64,000 nt of DNA from Moniliella sp. 'wahieum' (GCA_003971905.1 RSEE01000034.1:124001-188000); one strand, 5' to 3'; numbered from the stretch's first letter, positions 10,010 to 21,975 are shown. A program made the numbers and translations. The notes: generated from the letters alone by a model not told the origin.

Positions 10010-11989
10010 CGGACGGGGACCAAGGAGGAGCAGGCCTTGAGGCCCTAAGGGTCGATGAGGTTGCAGAGTGGTGGTAGCCAGTCAAGTTCAAATTTCAAGG
10101 CTTTTCACCGGATGGTGGGAGGAAGGCGCTCGCTGAGGTAAGCACACACAGTTCGCCTGGTTAGATTCAATGCCTGTCAATGCCCTGCTAGGCGCTGCGC
10201 TGCGCTACCCAGTTCCAGCCCCGCAGCCTACCCCAGTCTGCCCCAGCATATCCCCGCCTGCCCCAGCTGGCAAACGGAGTTCGGCGCAGCGCTGCGAGCT
10301 TGAAGCTAGAAGGTGGAAGGTTGGAAGGCGGCGCGCACCTGGTCAAATAGTTGGAACAGGGAACCATCCCGACGAGCATACGCTGCGAACGTCTCTGTCG
10401 TGCTTTACATGGTAATACTTGCGCAGTTCCAGCGATCTTTGTGCACCAACATTCACTTCGTGTTCACAGTAAAGCTCGTCAAAAGTATAGGTAAACCTTG
10501 GCCTTCGCAAGTATGACCCCACTGCAAGGAGCACCAGCAGCTAGACTCGCAAAACGTCTCATTGTCCAGATCAAGTCCCCAAACATTTGTTCCACTTTGG
10601 TGTCGTTGGGGCGAAGAGGGAAGCTCAATTCGGCTTGGTTGGCGTTGCCGCTGACGGCACCAGCACTCCAAATGCACTAGCAGGCGGGAGCACACTGCGG
10701 AATCCGTTACTCTTCAGTACCAACAACGGGATGGCGGGGGCAACTGCTGCGCCTGTGCCTCCTTTGGCCCACCTGGGACAATTAGTATAGCCAACACGGA
10801 AAAATGACGAGAGCCAGTCGATCCAGCAGATGATGATGAGGAGGTACGACTCGAGTAGGATTTTCCCGCCCCATTGGCCCCAGTCACTATTAAGGCCCGA
10901 GTGGACAGAGAGGTCCGAGTAGGCTTGTGCACGACTACTGTGTGAGTGAACATGGGGTTGGCGGTGATCGTGGTGGTGATGCTTGTCGAGCAAGGACTGT
11001 GTGGGGAGCGATGGAATCCAGGAAGGTGATATGGGTTGGCATAGCAGTCTGTCCACAGGCATCCCTTGACGACGACACAAGGCGGGAGGCCAAAGTCATC
11101 GGCTGGCTTACAGGACAGGAGGTTGAGCAGGCTAGGCCAAGCTGAAGAGGGTGAGGTGGAGAAGGGGCCATGCAAGATCGATATAAACACGCCTAGCCTC
11201 AAAAAAGAGCGCTGATAGTGTGAAGTATCGGCGGGGGGGGGGGGTTGAAGCACAGAAGCTCAGTGCGTGTTCAGCGTCGGGGACGTCCAGCGGTCAGCGA
11301 TACCCGAGGAGGAGGAGGGGAGGAGGGAAAGGGCAACGGTAGACTGCTCTATGCACAGTGCATGCCGTCTCGGACAGCAGAGCAGAGTGGTGGATGCGGG
11401 TGGCGACATGCGCGGTGCTGGCGCTGGTAGCGGGAAAAAGCGTTGCGATGGCCATCGTCAGGCCTCAGGCCCTCAGGCCTCACCGGCCTCAGGCCTCACC
11501 CCGCCCCCAGTTGGCCTCACCCCGCCCCCGTACCTACACTGCTGCCTTGCTCCGTTCCCGATGTGCAAGTGATCATGCAGATCATGCTGTGACGCCACAT
11601 CGTGTGCATCGCGCGTCAGTCGCGTCAGTGATGCACGCCAGTACTCAGTAACTCAGTTGAGCGCTGATTAAGGATTGAGCAGATCCCCCACGAGCGTGAG
11701 CGCGTGAGCGTAGATGAACGCGTGAACGTGTGAAGAGTTCGCATGCATCACAAGGGGGAGTCAAGCTAGTCACTAGTCGTGCATCATAACCTGCTCGGGC
11801 TGGTCGACGGGCTACCAAGTGCTACCTTCTCTGGCCACGGGCCCCAACCGGTAACCAAGCGTTGCCTAAGGGCGCCAATGTAGTCACAGAATCAATAAAC
11901 GTTCAGATCGAAGGGCACAATAGGTACTACTAGTCATACAAACAGATACAAGAAGCCACCAGTCCCACCACCACGGCCAACGCACCGAT
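10010..11989. other. No supported gene; contains a 12-nt poly-G tract
   Basis: Minus-strand open frames at 10453-11253 have no consistent domain. One contains an isolated P-loop-like GANGAGKS, which I do not accept as a gene (see rejected items). A run of 12 G is at 11233-11244. The stretch 11450-11540 holds short duplicated blocks (aggcctca and ccccgcccc motifs). 11.6-11.98 kb shows nothing. Confidence 0.4.
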
Positions 11990-13095
11990 CTACTTACGGT
12001 GGTAGCGCTGGTCCTCGAGAGCGCGGGCAAACAAAGCGCGTGCTTGGGCCTGCGCTTCGGGCGTACCCACATGATTCTGCGGCGGCGCAGAAAAGTACGG
12101 GGGCGGCATAGCCGGAGGAAGACGAGAAGAGTGCGCAGGATCGGCGGGGGGCGGCTGAAACAAGTGATTGAAATGAATGGGCGCGCCAGGCGGCTCTGGG
12201 GGACGCGGCACACTGGGTTGGGCTGGAACGTTCTTCTTCTTGGGCGCCTTGCGTGCACCGCCCTTCTTCGCTTGAGGCCTCGGCGCCGGACTAGGCTCCA
12301 TAGGAATAGCACCGCCCGGGTGGTGCATAGGCGGGCGGTGCCCTGGCGGGGCCTGCTCCACTCCACCAAGAGGAAGTGCCATAGACATGTACAAACCCTG
12401 CTGCCCCTGCCCAATGGTGTGCGGGCCAGGGGGAAGCGCGGTAAGTGAAGACGGGGGCAACGCCGAAGGGGGGAAATGCATCCCGGGGTGGCCAAGGTTC
12501 GGGTCCGAAGGCGGCTGGGCCGCGAGAGCGGAAGCATGCTGCGCGTGCGCAATGCTCTCGTCAGGGGCTTGTTCCTCCACGCGAGACGAGCGATGGGCCT
12601 TGTAGATGTGCTGGCTCAGTGCATGACGATTCTGCGCCGTGTAAGGGCAGTACTCGCACCGGTGAGGGCGATCAGCCGTGTGAACACGCATGTGCCACTG
12701 CAAAGCCGGCGGAGAGCGAACGGTTCGCGCACAAATGGGACACGTCACGCCACCCACGGGGGTGGAAGAGGCTTTGGAAGAGTAGCCTCGACCGCGTGGC
12801 GCCTTCTGCCCCGGCTGGCCGTTGGCGCGCTCGGCGCGCGTCGGTTGCTGACCGAGTTGGGGTTCCGGTCGCGATGATGCTTGTACATGTGTTGGTGGAG
12901 CGCGTGACGCGTAGGCCCGGAGTAATCAGAGCACAGAGGACAAGGGAAGGGGCGATCGCCCTGGTGCGAGCGCATGTGCCATTGGAGCGCGGGGGGGGAG
13001 CGCACGTGGCGGCCGCACACGTTGCAAATGTATGGCCCAGCGGTGGTGGAAGGCGAAGTTCCGGGCGGAGCACTTCCGTTTGCGCCACCATCCAT
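11990..13095 (-). CDS. C2H2 zinc-finger protein with two finger pairs (frame break in middle)
   Basis: Likely a DNA-binding regulator in the nucleus. The first ATG giving a sensible N-terminus (MDGGANGSAPPGT) is at 13095. It is followed by a finger pair: CNVCGRHVRSPPALQWHMRSH, then CPLCSDYSGPTRHALHQHMYKHH. A second pair lies at about 12600-12750: CPICARTVRSPPALQWHMRVH and CEYCPYTAQNRHALSQHIYKAH. The two pairs are close relatives of each other, so the gene probably arose by internal duplication of a two-finger unit. A Pro-rich tail follows to the TAG at 11990. The first pair's frame stops at about 12745 while the second pair is open upstream to about 12840, so a one-base frame change between 12760 and 12850 must be bridged, or an unseen intron is present. 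No specific ortholog recognised. Confidence 0.75.
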
Positions 13096-13445
13096 GTTGG
13101 GGGGATGGCCGACATGACTTGGAGGACGGGCACGGACAGGGGCGACGCGCTCGAGCCGTTGGATGGTGGAAGGGGGGAGCGCAGACGCGCGGTCGAACCC
13201 AAGCCCCCAACCGCACGGCAACCCTAGCACAGCATGACGCGTAACGTAATCACCGATGCAAATGCTGGGCTGAGCCTCAGCGCGGAGGCTCAGCTGAGCC
13301 CGAGGGGAAAGGAAGAAAAAAACATGTGACGCGCACGCGAGTAAAGCGGACGCCGTTCACGTGCAGGGCTGGGCGCCTTACGTCACCTGGTCAGCTGCGC
13401 CACCGCGGCCATTGGGATTATCGAAAGGAGCGCACCACCACCGCC

Positions 13446-15502
13446 ATGGCCGAGGAGCGTGCGACGCTCGATGATTCGCACTTTGACGTACTTCTCGTCG
13501 GCACTGATCTTCCCACTGCCATAACGGGTGCTGCACTGGCCCACGCCGGCTTGCGTGCACTCCACATCGACCCCCAGCCGTACTATGGGGGGGATTGGGC
13601 CAGCTTGACTTTGACCGAACTTGCCCAATGGGTTTCTCACCGGCCTGCTGCTGCTCAGGCCTCGGTTTGTTTTCCATACTTTCGCACACCAGATGGAGCC
13701 CCCACGGAGATTCCATCCGCGCTCCAGCGTTTGGACCGTCAGTTCAGCATTGCCCTCACGCCCACGCTGTTGGCCAGCCGCGGTCTAGGTATCGACACGC
13801 TCGTTAAGAGCAATGTGGCTCAGTACAGCACCTTCCGCCTGCTTGAACTCACTGCGTTGGTGTCCAACACTGCACCACCAAGTTTGCGGAAAGTTCCAAG
13901 CAGCAAAGAGGACGTGTTTAAGGACCGCTCGCTATCGCTCATTGAGAAGCGCAAGCTGATGAAATTCCTCCAGCATGTCTCTTCTCTCGCCTCCGAGTTT
14001 GGTGGAGATGTAGCGGCGATTGAGCAGCAAGCTGCGAAGGATCCGTCCTTGATTCCAGATCAGCCATTTGACGTTTACCTACGCTCTCAGTTTGGCTTCC
14101 CCGACGGCTTGGTGGTCCCCCTGCTGTATGGCATTGGGATGGCCCCCTGGGATGGGAATGACGAGCTCCACCCCTCGCTGTCAGCCCGCGAGGGGATTCT
14201 CCGCGTCGCTTCCCATTTCTAGCACAGGCCGATATGGGAACAGTGCGTATCTAGTTGGCCAATATGGTGGCGCAGGCGAGATGGTCCAAGGTTATGCCCG
14301 CTCGGCCGCAGTCAAGGGAACCTTGTTCATGCTGTGGGTGTCAGATCGAGTCGTTGTCCCGCGCCGAGCTTTCAGATCAAGTCAAAGGAAAGAACGCCGT
14401 TTGGAAGGCCGAGATCAGTTCGGTGCAGGGTCCGATTACTGCCGATTGGGTCGTTGGGGCGCCCAGCCTTACCCATGGCGCAAATGCCACTTATGCCGTT
14501 ACGTCGTCCATGGGAACTGTTGCCCGTGGGATCGTTTTGCTTGACCGGCCGGTAGACTTTGCTGGAATGTTGGCTGCTGGGGCAGCTCCCGCCCCGACGC
14601 CATCTAGCATGACGGAAGGGACTGGTGTTTCAACGGCAGGCAAAACGTACGAGACGGCTTTATTGGTGATCCCACCTTCAGCGGAGGGTCACACTGCCTG
14701 CAACATTCTTGTAATGGGGGAAGGGACGTTCAGCTGCCCCAAGGGGACATACTTGTACTACCTCACCCAGTACCTTCCAAGTCTTCCTGCTCCAGATGAG
14801 ACGCCAGAACGGATGTTGCGCCCCTACGTGGAAATGCTTTTACATTGGGCTGCACCTTCCCCTCCCGAATGGAAACCTCCCGATCCTGAAGTTTCCACTT
14901 CAGCTCCCGTGGTGGGGCCAGCGCAGGTACCCGAGAAATCGGATGATTTGACGCCTATTCCTTCATCCGAGCCCGTCCCGCTTTTCGAAGCGTTTTACTG
15001 GCAACCGAGTGTGGCTTCAACTGAGGAGAGTGCTCCCAGTGAACACTTTGTTCCGTTGACGTTCCCTCCTGTCCCTAGGGAGATGGTCGGTCCGGCTCTG
15101 CCTCCCTCTCTGGCCGAGATAACTGATCGTGCCGCCGAAGTTGCTGAAGATGCATTCTGGTACATCTTGGGTCATGAAGAAGTTACTTCGTCTCAGCCTA
15201 CTGCCGCCACCTCGATCCAAGCCAAGGAGATGGGCCAGCGACTAAGGGTGCGTGCCCAGCTCAAAGCCCAACGCCGATCCAAGACATGGGAGGGTCGAGA
15301 CGCTGCTGAGTATGCAGGTCGGGCAGGTGTGTTGGAGGGACCTTCGGATGGGTCTGACGCTCCCACATCAGACGGGATCAACTGGGACGAGGTGGTAGAG
15401 TTTCCCTCCAAAACAGGAGGAAGAGGTATAACATGTAACACCCTATCTGCACTAATCAAGGGGTGTACACAGATGCAATGCCAGATAACTAACGGTAGGT
15501 GA
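13446..15502 (+). CDS. MRS6: Rab escort protein (Rab geranylgeranyltransferase component A), two frame breaks
   Basis: Presents newly made Rab/Ypt GTPases to geranylgeranyltransferase II and delivers them to membranes. Start ATG at 13446 (MAEERATLDDSHFDVLLVGT). The GDI/REP Rossmann start is clear: DVLLVGTDLPTAITGAALAHAG, with the family motif DPQPYYGGDWASL at residues about 42-54. Further conserved pieces: FKDRSLSLIEKRKLMKFLQ, PFDVYLRSQFGFPDGLV, then YGGAGEMVQGYARSAAVKGT (the Rab-binding platform block shared with GDI). The frame changes near 14216-14221 (after RVASHF) and near 14333 (after GTLFML), both without loss of similarity; each is fixed by one base. Total about 685 residues, as usual for fungal REPs, with an acidic, low-complexity C-terminus. 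The stop lies 25 bp from the convergent OXA1 stop. Product call is firm; the last 20 residues are uncertain. Confidence 0.88.
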
Positions 15503-15527
15503 TGTGTATAGCATACCAATCCAGCCG

Positions 15528-16932
15528 CTACGCGTCTTGGTTGTTTTTGGGCTTCTCAGCGGAAACCTCCTCGCTAGTCTTAGTGGCAGAGTTTTTTTCG
15601 CGTCCTCGGCACGTTGCAGCTCCTCGGCCAATTGTTCGCGCAAAGAACGGGATGGGTTGGCCTCGGCCGCAGCTTGGCCCCCCTCAGTCGCCGGTACGGT
15701 ATGAGCGAGAGAAGAGGGCAGAATAGGCTTCACGACGCCCGTTCCCAAACGAGCCCGAACAGCAGGGTTCGAGAGGATCAGCGTCTGCAGTGCGGTAAAC
15801 ACGGCGTTGGTCGCCCAACATCAGTAACACCGCCGCCGGGAAGTTAGTTAGAGGAACAGTGGAGACAAGAGGAGCGCACCCCGAACAATGTTGCGGGTCA
15901 TCTGAGCCATTGGCTGGTTCTCCTTCGACACCGCGTGGGTCGCCGACGACAACTCCATCGACAGCAGTTGGCTGGCAGCAGTGGCGACGGGCAGGATGAG
16001 GTAGGGATCCGGAACGGTCAAGTTGGGGAACCAAAGAGCGCCGCCTGTCACCATAGACGCCAGCCCAGCGTGCGCCATGTAGTCAAACGCAAAGAAGAGC
16101 GTAAGGAAGATGGGCATGTTAAAGACGACGGGCACTAAGGGTGCCAAGGGATTGGCCTTGTTTTGCACCAACAGCAGCTTGACATCCGTTGACGCACGCA
16201 TCATCTGAGCTTGGTCGTTGGTTTGCCGAGCGAGTGTGAGTTGGTTCATGAGGCGTGCCATGTAGGGCTGGATCGCGGCCAAGCGGGCCGAACTCCGCAT
16301 TCCCCGAATCATGACAGGCAGTAGCGCCAGCTTGGCAGTCACCACAGCACCCACAATCACCTGCCACCAAGGCAGGCCGGTGGAGACAGCGACCCACTCG
16401 AGCAATTGCTGCATGTACGGCACTGTGAGCCACCCGTTGGGAAGACCAGCGGCAGCGAACTCGCTTACCCTGTCGGTAATCCCAGTGTCTACTGCGGCTT
16501 GGGCCACCTCCACTGCCTCTTGCATGGAAGAAGCAGTGTCGGGAGCAAGCGACGTGAAAGTGTCGGATGCGCCAGACACAGCTCCACCTTGCAGGGTGTC
16601 GGGGCAGTGGCCACGGCGCTGGCTGCGCCAAGGGCATCGCCAGGGACGGCGTCACCGACAGCGAGCGAGTCTTCAGGGAGAAAAGGGTCCGAAGTGGGCG
16701 CCGCCTTCTCCTTATTGGAGGACGACCAAAGCGAGAAGGAGCGAGAGGCCGGGATGGAGGCCAGAGTCGCGAGCGGCGTCCGGGTGGGGATGGGACGGGA
16801 CGAGGGCAGAGAGTGGAAGAGCGACGGGGACCGATACGCAAGAGACCGTGCGAGTCCTGATGCGGGCGGGGGCCGAAGCGAGGGCTTGGCGTGCGCGGCC
16901 GGGCGGAGGAGGCGGAGAGCGGCGGTCGACAT
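15528..16932 (-). CDS. OXA1: OXA1-type mitochondrial inner-membrane insertase (four frame breaks)
   Basis: Inserts mitochondrially and nuclear encoded proteins into the inner membrane. Start at 16932 (MSTAALRLLRPAAHAKPSLR) gives an Arg/Ser-rich presequence. The core follows: LPWWQVIVGAVVTAKLALLP, a helical hairpin, VPVVFNMPIFLTLFFAFDYM, PYLILPVATAASQLLSMELS, then TNFPAAVLL...WATNAVFTAL and a basic, coiled-coil tail (REQLAEELQRAEDAKK) that in mitochondrial Oxa1 binds the ribosome. One-base frame changes are needed at the C4 run 16601-16604, near 15853, near 15822 and at the 7-base T run 15592-15598. Restoring frame at the last one gives the Lys-rich end and the TAG at 15528-15530. An alternative would be several tiny introns, but none has GT-AG borders. 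Family call is firm. Confidence 0.87.
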
Positions 16933-17023
16933 TTGGTTGTCCTCCACACTGGCAAGCGTCCAAGAAGCAGGTGAGAAGGGAGGCGGCGCACCAAAGAAGT
17001 CCGTCTTGGGAGGTGCAAATGGG

Positions 17024-17088
17024 CATTGAACATTGCACATTGAACATTGCACATTGAACATTGAACATTGAACATTGAACATTGAACA
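17024..17088. repeat. Minisatellite of 9-bp ACATTGAAC-type units
   Basis: About seven units of (aacattgaa / cattgcaca) in head-to-tail order, immediately upstream of OXA1 (its ATG is at 16932). On the minus strand it reads as ATGTTCAATGTTCAATG and creates spurious open frames through the OXA1 leader. It may lie in the 5' UTR or promoter. Confidence 0.9.
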
Positions 17089-17099
17089 CTGCATCACCA

Positions 17100-18027
17100 T
17101 GATGCATGATGTGCATGGTGGCTGCTGCGACTGGGTGGCTGAGCGCGGAATCCTAGTCAAACGCGGAATCACTGGCTGAGCTCAGCGCAGGCCCTGAGCG
17201 CGGAGGACTGGATGTCGCGCGACATCTGGGAGGCCCAAAGCTTAATACACGCCCGAGCACCTGCTGGGTCCTGGGTGCGTACGTAGGCCACAGCGCCTTA
17301 TCATGTCGGCAGTGTACCACCCTTCTGTCCCCTCTTTGCTCTCCGACGCCTGCACGTGTCTGCACCGCGGACCTCTTCCAGCCTCCCTCTCTGCTTCGGG
17401 GGGTTGGCACCTCTTGCATATGAGCCCTGAGGCCGAGACCTCAATAACCCACCACATTGCTTTGCGTTGCTTCTCCAGAGGTTCTCTACCACCCAACTCT
17501 CCCCTGGGTTCCTCTGTGGTCTTGTGGCGCATTCTCCAGGACCAATCGATAGCCAAGACGGATAGCCGGTAACTTTACCCGGTAGTCGTAAGCTCAGGCA
17601 GCCACATTTTGCCCATGGGCCTGAGAAGGCTGTCTTGCCACTGCGCACGAACTATGCATGTGATCCGCGGTGCATTGATCAGTCGATGAGACCCGCAGGC
17701 CCCCAGCCTCTCAGCGCCGGAAGCCCGCAACGATTTCCGAGTACCCTCTAGGACCGACCCTACTCACCCACCCCCTGTGCGGCCAACACCCCAGTCCCTC
17801 TCGCTCTACACCCTTGAAGCCGGCCCTACCGGCGTCGATAACGCCGCGCTCTCCCACCCACCCCTCCTTGTCCATTCGATCTGCCCAGCCAAACCACGTG
17901 CAAACCCCCTCCCTTTCATCTGCTGCTCTGCCTCTCATCGCTATCGCCTCTTGGTGCTTTCCCCCCGCCTTCCCCCCCCGTTGCCTTTGCACCTCCCCAA
18001 CAGCATTCGCCCAGCAGACAATCCCCA
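17100..18027. other. Intergenic, no gene recognised
   Basis: Open frames of 85-120 codons occur on both strands at 17150-17650 and 17710-18150, but none shows a domain. 17730-18020 is strongly pyrimidine-rich (ctccc/cccc tracts) and directly precedes the aminotransferase ATG at 18028, so it is likely its promoter and 5' UTR. Confidence 0.5.
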
Positions 18028-19739
18028 ATGGGCGCGCTTCTTTCTCAGCCAAGCGCACAGGACAACCGTCCGCGGCTGTCCACCCGAGGACAGGCCCATG
18101 CGGATCGCTTCCCCCCTATCCTCAGTACGTTTGAGCCCATGATAACACTGCATCGTTCACAGCCACTGACGTACCTCCTGACCTCCAGTGGACAAAATTG
18201 AGAAGCTAATGATGAACCCCTACGATGCGTGACCAACAAGACCGGAATTGTTAGCATGGGCATCGCCAACAACAGCTTGCTTGCTGCGGAGCTCCTCAGC
18301 TACCTCAACTCCCATCTCAGCCTGAAGCCTGAAGACCTCACCTAGTAAGTGCCCCACCCTTTGCTTTATACTTGTTCAGCCACTCACCTCGTTTACCGCC
18401 TTACCGTGCTAGTGGGACCTCCATGGTCGGATCCGTCCGTCTCTTTGCAGCGCTATGTGACTTGTACAACACCGATCACTTTGGCCCGCCCATTACACCT
18501 GTGCTTCCCAAACACATTATCACCGGACCAGGAGCGACCAGTCTCCTAGACCAACTTGGGAACGTACGTGCACCCCTCTTCTTGCCCAACGAATGATGCT
18601 GACGATGCAACGCATCAGGCCTTGCTCGACGACAAGGAGAGCCTGCTGATCGCTGCGCCTCTGTACAATGGCTTTTTTGAAGATATTGCGACCCGTGCTG
18701 GTGGGGTTGTGCGTCCCGTTCATGCCCCTGGAGGTGAGAAAGAGGAGTACGCACCCTCTTCCTTCTCGGGGGCAACTGCCCTTCGGGGGTTCGACGAAGA
18801 ATTGGCGAAATGTACCAAGATTGGTTCGCCAGCACGTGCTGTACTTCTTTGCAATCCTCAAAACCCTGTTGGAAGGTGCTACGACCGGGAGGCAATTGTG
18901 GCTTATGTACGTCTTTCTCTTGTGACTCACTTTGTCTACAGACAGACGATCTAACCAACGAGATCCACCCGGTATTGTTTTGACAGGGAAAATGGTGTGA
19001 AAAGCACAACCTTTTCTTAATTGTGGATGAAATCTACGCTTTGAGCGTTTTCGCTGGCTCCACTCCCTTTATCTCAGCGCTCAGCATCGACTGGACCGCC
19101 GAAGGCGTGTCTCCTGCCCGAATTATTGTCGTGACGGGTATGTCGAAAGACTTTGGCGCCAACGGTCTACGAATTGGCGTAGTGATCATCCAGCACAACC
19201 CCGACCTCGTCCGGGCCATTAAGGATACAGACAAGCTCACTATGATCAGCAGTGCCTCGGACGCTCTCTGGTCCAAGATGCTCACCGATACCAACTTCTT
19301 TTCGTGGTACGTGGCAGAGAACCGGATTCGCTTGCGGCAAGCGTACGAGACTGCGTGTGACTGGTGCAAGGGACACAATGTGCCCTACATCCCCTCTCAC
19401 GCTGGGCATTTTATGCTGGTTGATTTCTCCCGACACCTTGACCTAAGCGCCGAAGACGAGGTTGGGCGCTTGGTCACCCCTCAGGAAGCGGAGCAAAACT
19501 TGTGGAACAAAGTGCGTATCGACCATTTCCCAGTTGACCAAAAGGTTGCCAATGCAGGTTTTAGCTCAGCACTAACTATTTCCTTCCAGTTCATTGATAT
19601 GGGCGTGCTGGTCAACAACGGAGGCCTTTACGCATGCTGCCGCCCGGGTATGTTCCGGCTCACGTTTGCTCTTGACCCAGAGACGATGAAAGAGGGGCTG
19701 TCGAGAATCGAAGCCACGTTGAAGTGCAGCAGCGCGTAG
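18028..19739 (+). CDS. PLP-dependent class I/II aminotransferase, ACC-synthase-like (one frame break)
   Basis: A fold-type I aminotransferase of the fungal group related to 1-aminocyclopropane-1-carboxylate synthase; substrate unknown. Probable exons: 18028-18124, 18189-18344, 18413-18563, 18619-18906, 18987-19511, 19590-19739, all with GT-AG borders; the last intron is 78 nt and would otherwise read through in frame. Landmarks: NPYDA...NKTGIVSMGIANNSL near the N-terminus, TGPGATSLLDQLGN, LLCNPQNPVGRCY (the NPxNPxG cofactor loop), LIVDEIYALSVF (Asp binding the pyridine nitrogen), VVTGMSKDFGANGLRIGVVI (catalytic Lys in SKDFG) and PGMFRLTFA with the substrate-carboxylate Arg. In exon 2, GATGCGTGACC gives TGA, but one additional G (GATGCGGTGACC) restores DAVTNKTG. 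Length about 440 residues is normal for the family. Confidence 0.85.
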
Positions 19740-20517
19740 TGCTTGAGCACAACGCCCACGTCTTATCCGACGCCTCTTGCAGCTCAGTTTACAGTTTGCC
19801 TCCCTGCCCACCCATTCGGCTATGTACATCCTCCGAACTTTTTGTCTATATCATTCTTCGTCCCATTTTTGTGGTTGGCATTGGCGGCGTAAAAAGGACA
19901 GAACGAACGAAAAAGAGCAGACTTATGGCTCATTTATATAGCATCTGGTCGGGGAACGTACTCAACTACCCCCCGTTCACGGCGTCACAAGCAAGCTGCT
20001 GAGCTGATGGTCAACACCGTCGGCGGTTGCCAGCGTTGTCAGTGTGGCCTTTGTTACTATACTATTGTCACGATGCCTGCCGCAATAATTCAGATCATCA
20101 TATGGATGCCAGCCATATTGTATCCCGCTATACATACACCAGCGCATCAGCTTCAACAACCTGGGGGTGGCCCTGAGCCCGGTCCTGAGTTTGGAAGTAG
20201 GGTCCCAGCATTAAAAGCAGCTCAAGCCTCCCCATAGACGCGACATCAGAGATCCCAATATATGCAACTCTAAACTTCCGATCCTGGCGGAGTCGAGGTG
20301 TTGCACATGCGGAAGGGGTAGAAACTGTCCCTGATCCTGCAGTCGTGACTGTGGGCACCAGTGTGTTAACAAGGTGGTATATGGGCCATTCTTTGAGGGC
20401 GAAACGGCGACGACAAAATCCGATCGGCACCACGAGACGGAACAGATCTGCGGAACTCGGCAGGGACATCATCGATCCATCATCATGTATTACCGCCCCT
20501 AGTTGTGTTGACAGCAA

Positions 20518-20585
20518 TGAAGCTTCAAACAAGCTTCAAGCTTCAAGCTCTTCAAGCCTCAAGGGCCTCAAGCCTCAACTTGAGG
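20518..20585. repeat. CTTCAAG/AAGCTTCA short tandem repeat
   Basis: Imperfect head-to-tail units built around the palindrome AAGCTT (aagcttcaagcttcaagc, then ttcaagcctcaagggcctcaagcctc). The same unit family recurs at 43400-43440, 56915-57065 and 60590-60612 in this window. Confidence 0.9.
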
Positions 20586-20730
20586 TGCATAATGCCAGTA
20601 CAGATCTATGCGGCCATCGCAGGGCAGTGGGAAGATCGCTGAAGAGATATTGCCGAAATCGTATTCACATTGTTTGATCACTGCAAGCATCGAGGAGGGG
20701 CGGGCGGAGACGAAGAACGGCAACGGTGAC

Positions 20731-20780
20731 TGTCACGTGTGAAGTTTATGATTTCTGTCACGTGTGAAGTTTATGATTTC
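20731..20780. repeat. Perfect 25-bp tandem duplication containing CACGTG
   Basis: Two identical adjacent 25-bp units (20731-20755 and 20756-20780), each starting tgtcacgtgtgaag and ending atgatttc. Each unit carries a CACGTG E-box-like palindrome. No gene start lies within 1 kb, so a regulatory role is not supported. Perfect identity suggests a recent duplication. Confidence 0.95.
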
Positions 20781-21975
20781 TTTTTTTTCCTCACCAATTT
20801 CACCCAATGGCCGCGAAGGTATTTGGGAGAGGAGAGAGCAGTCGATCGTCAGTGGTTCCCACTGACGGGCAGACCACGTGTATACCATTCTGTAATGCAT
20901 GTAACTCGTTATCAACCGAACGCTCAAGATCCCCACACAGATCAACCCCTTCGAAGATACCGTCCATATACATCGTACACACAGGAAGCGCGCATCCGCT
21001 ACTTTCAGAGTGATAACATACGCAGACCCTTCCCTGCTCCACCTTGAGATCTGCGAGCCTCTCTGTTCTCCCCCTAATGTGACAGACAAGTGTAACAAAT
21101 GCTTTGTCGGCATGGTTTAACTATTAATGGAAAGGTTATATACTCCACCCTGGTATTGCAAAGGCACCATTTGCATCATCTTCTCTTCCACACAGCAGTA
21201 CCACATCATACGGGTGTGTTTTAACTTTGTTTGTGTGGGCCACCTTAGCTGCACGGGCTTCACAAGGGTTCAACGTTCACAGCAAGCTCTCCGTCGAATA
21301 ACATACTTAGTAGTCTGTCTCATCGGCATCCTCCATCCAAAACAATAATGAAGGGGTACCATACGTGGAATCCAGATTTGCGAGTAAGCGCGTAGTCCCC
21401 GCCAGCCCGTCCTCTGCTCTTTTGCCTCGTATAGTCAATCCCGTGATGCATGCATGATGAGAGACCTGTCAACATGTCAAAGTGTTTAGCAAGCCTCCTT
21501 GCACAAGTCACTGAATCCAAATGAGATGCCTAGGACACACCCTGTAGAAGGGCAAGCTGCCTCTCGAGTCCCTCTCTCTACCAGATATAGGGAAACGTTC
21601 TATGAGTGTACAGAGGACATGACTGGTATTTGGCACTATATTTAAATGGGTCAATCAACTCTTCTTCTTGCCTCGTATCTACACACTGCGGCATCCCTAT
21701 GCGTCTTCCTCATACACCTCCTCGAATTCGTTCCCCCCTCCCTACCGGCAAGGGCGTTCTCCAGGATTGTCATGAGGATTTCAGTTGTGCGCCATTAGGA
21801 GCACCCTTCCACCAAAAAATGCTTCCACCTGATCCCCATTACAATGCCTGCCCTATGATCCGAACGTATGTATGCACACAACGCACTCTTTCCCCTGGGC
21901 ACACCTTTTCTGATTCTCCGCTTTAGCTTCTCCATTCCAGTTCCTACCCATTCACAGTTCTTGGCCCAACAAGCA

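Larger units (their letters stand above)
19740..21975. other. Intergenic, no gene recognised; contains two repeats
   Basis: No coding frame with a recognisable product. 19740-19990 is the likely 3' region of the aminotransferase. CTTCAAG-type repeats are at 20518-20585 and a 25-bp tandem duplication at 20731-20780. 21600-21970 is pyrimidine-rich and may be the promoter of the gene at 21976. Confidence 0.5.

Noticed and set aside
10714..11253. P-loop motif GANGAGKS in a 179-codon minus frame, suggesting a MutS-like ATPase
   Set aside because: The residues around it do not follow the Walker A context of MutS or ABC families, no Walker B or signature is found in any frame, and the reading frame is Ser/Thr low-complexity. 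Probably chance.
14150..14260. Tiny introns as the cause of the REP frame changes
   Set aside because: The middle frame encodes conserved REP residues without GT-AG borders that would exclude it, so indels explain the break better.
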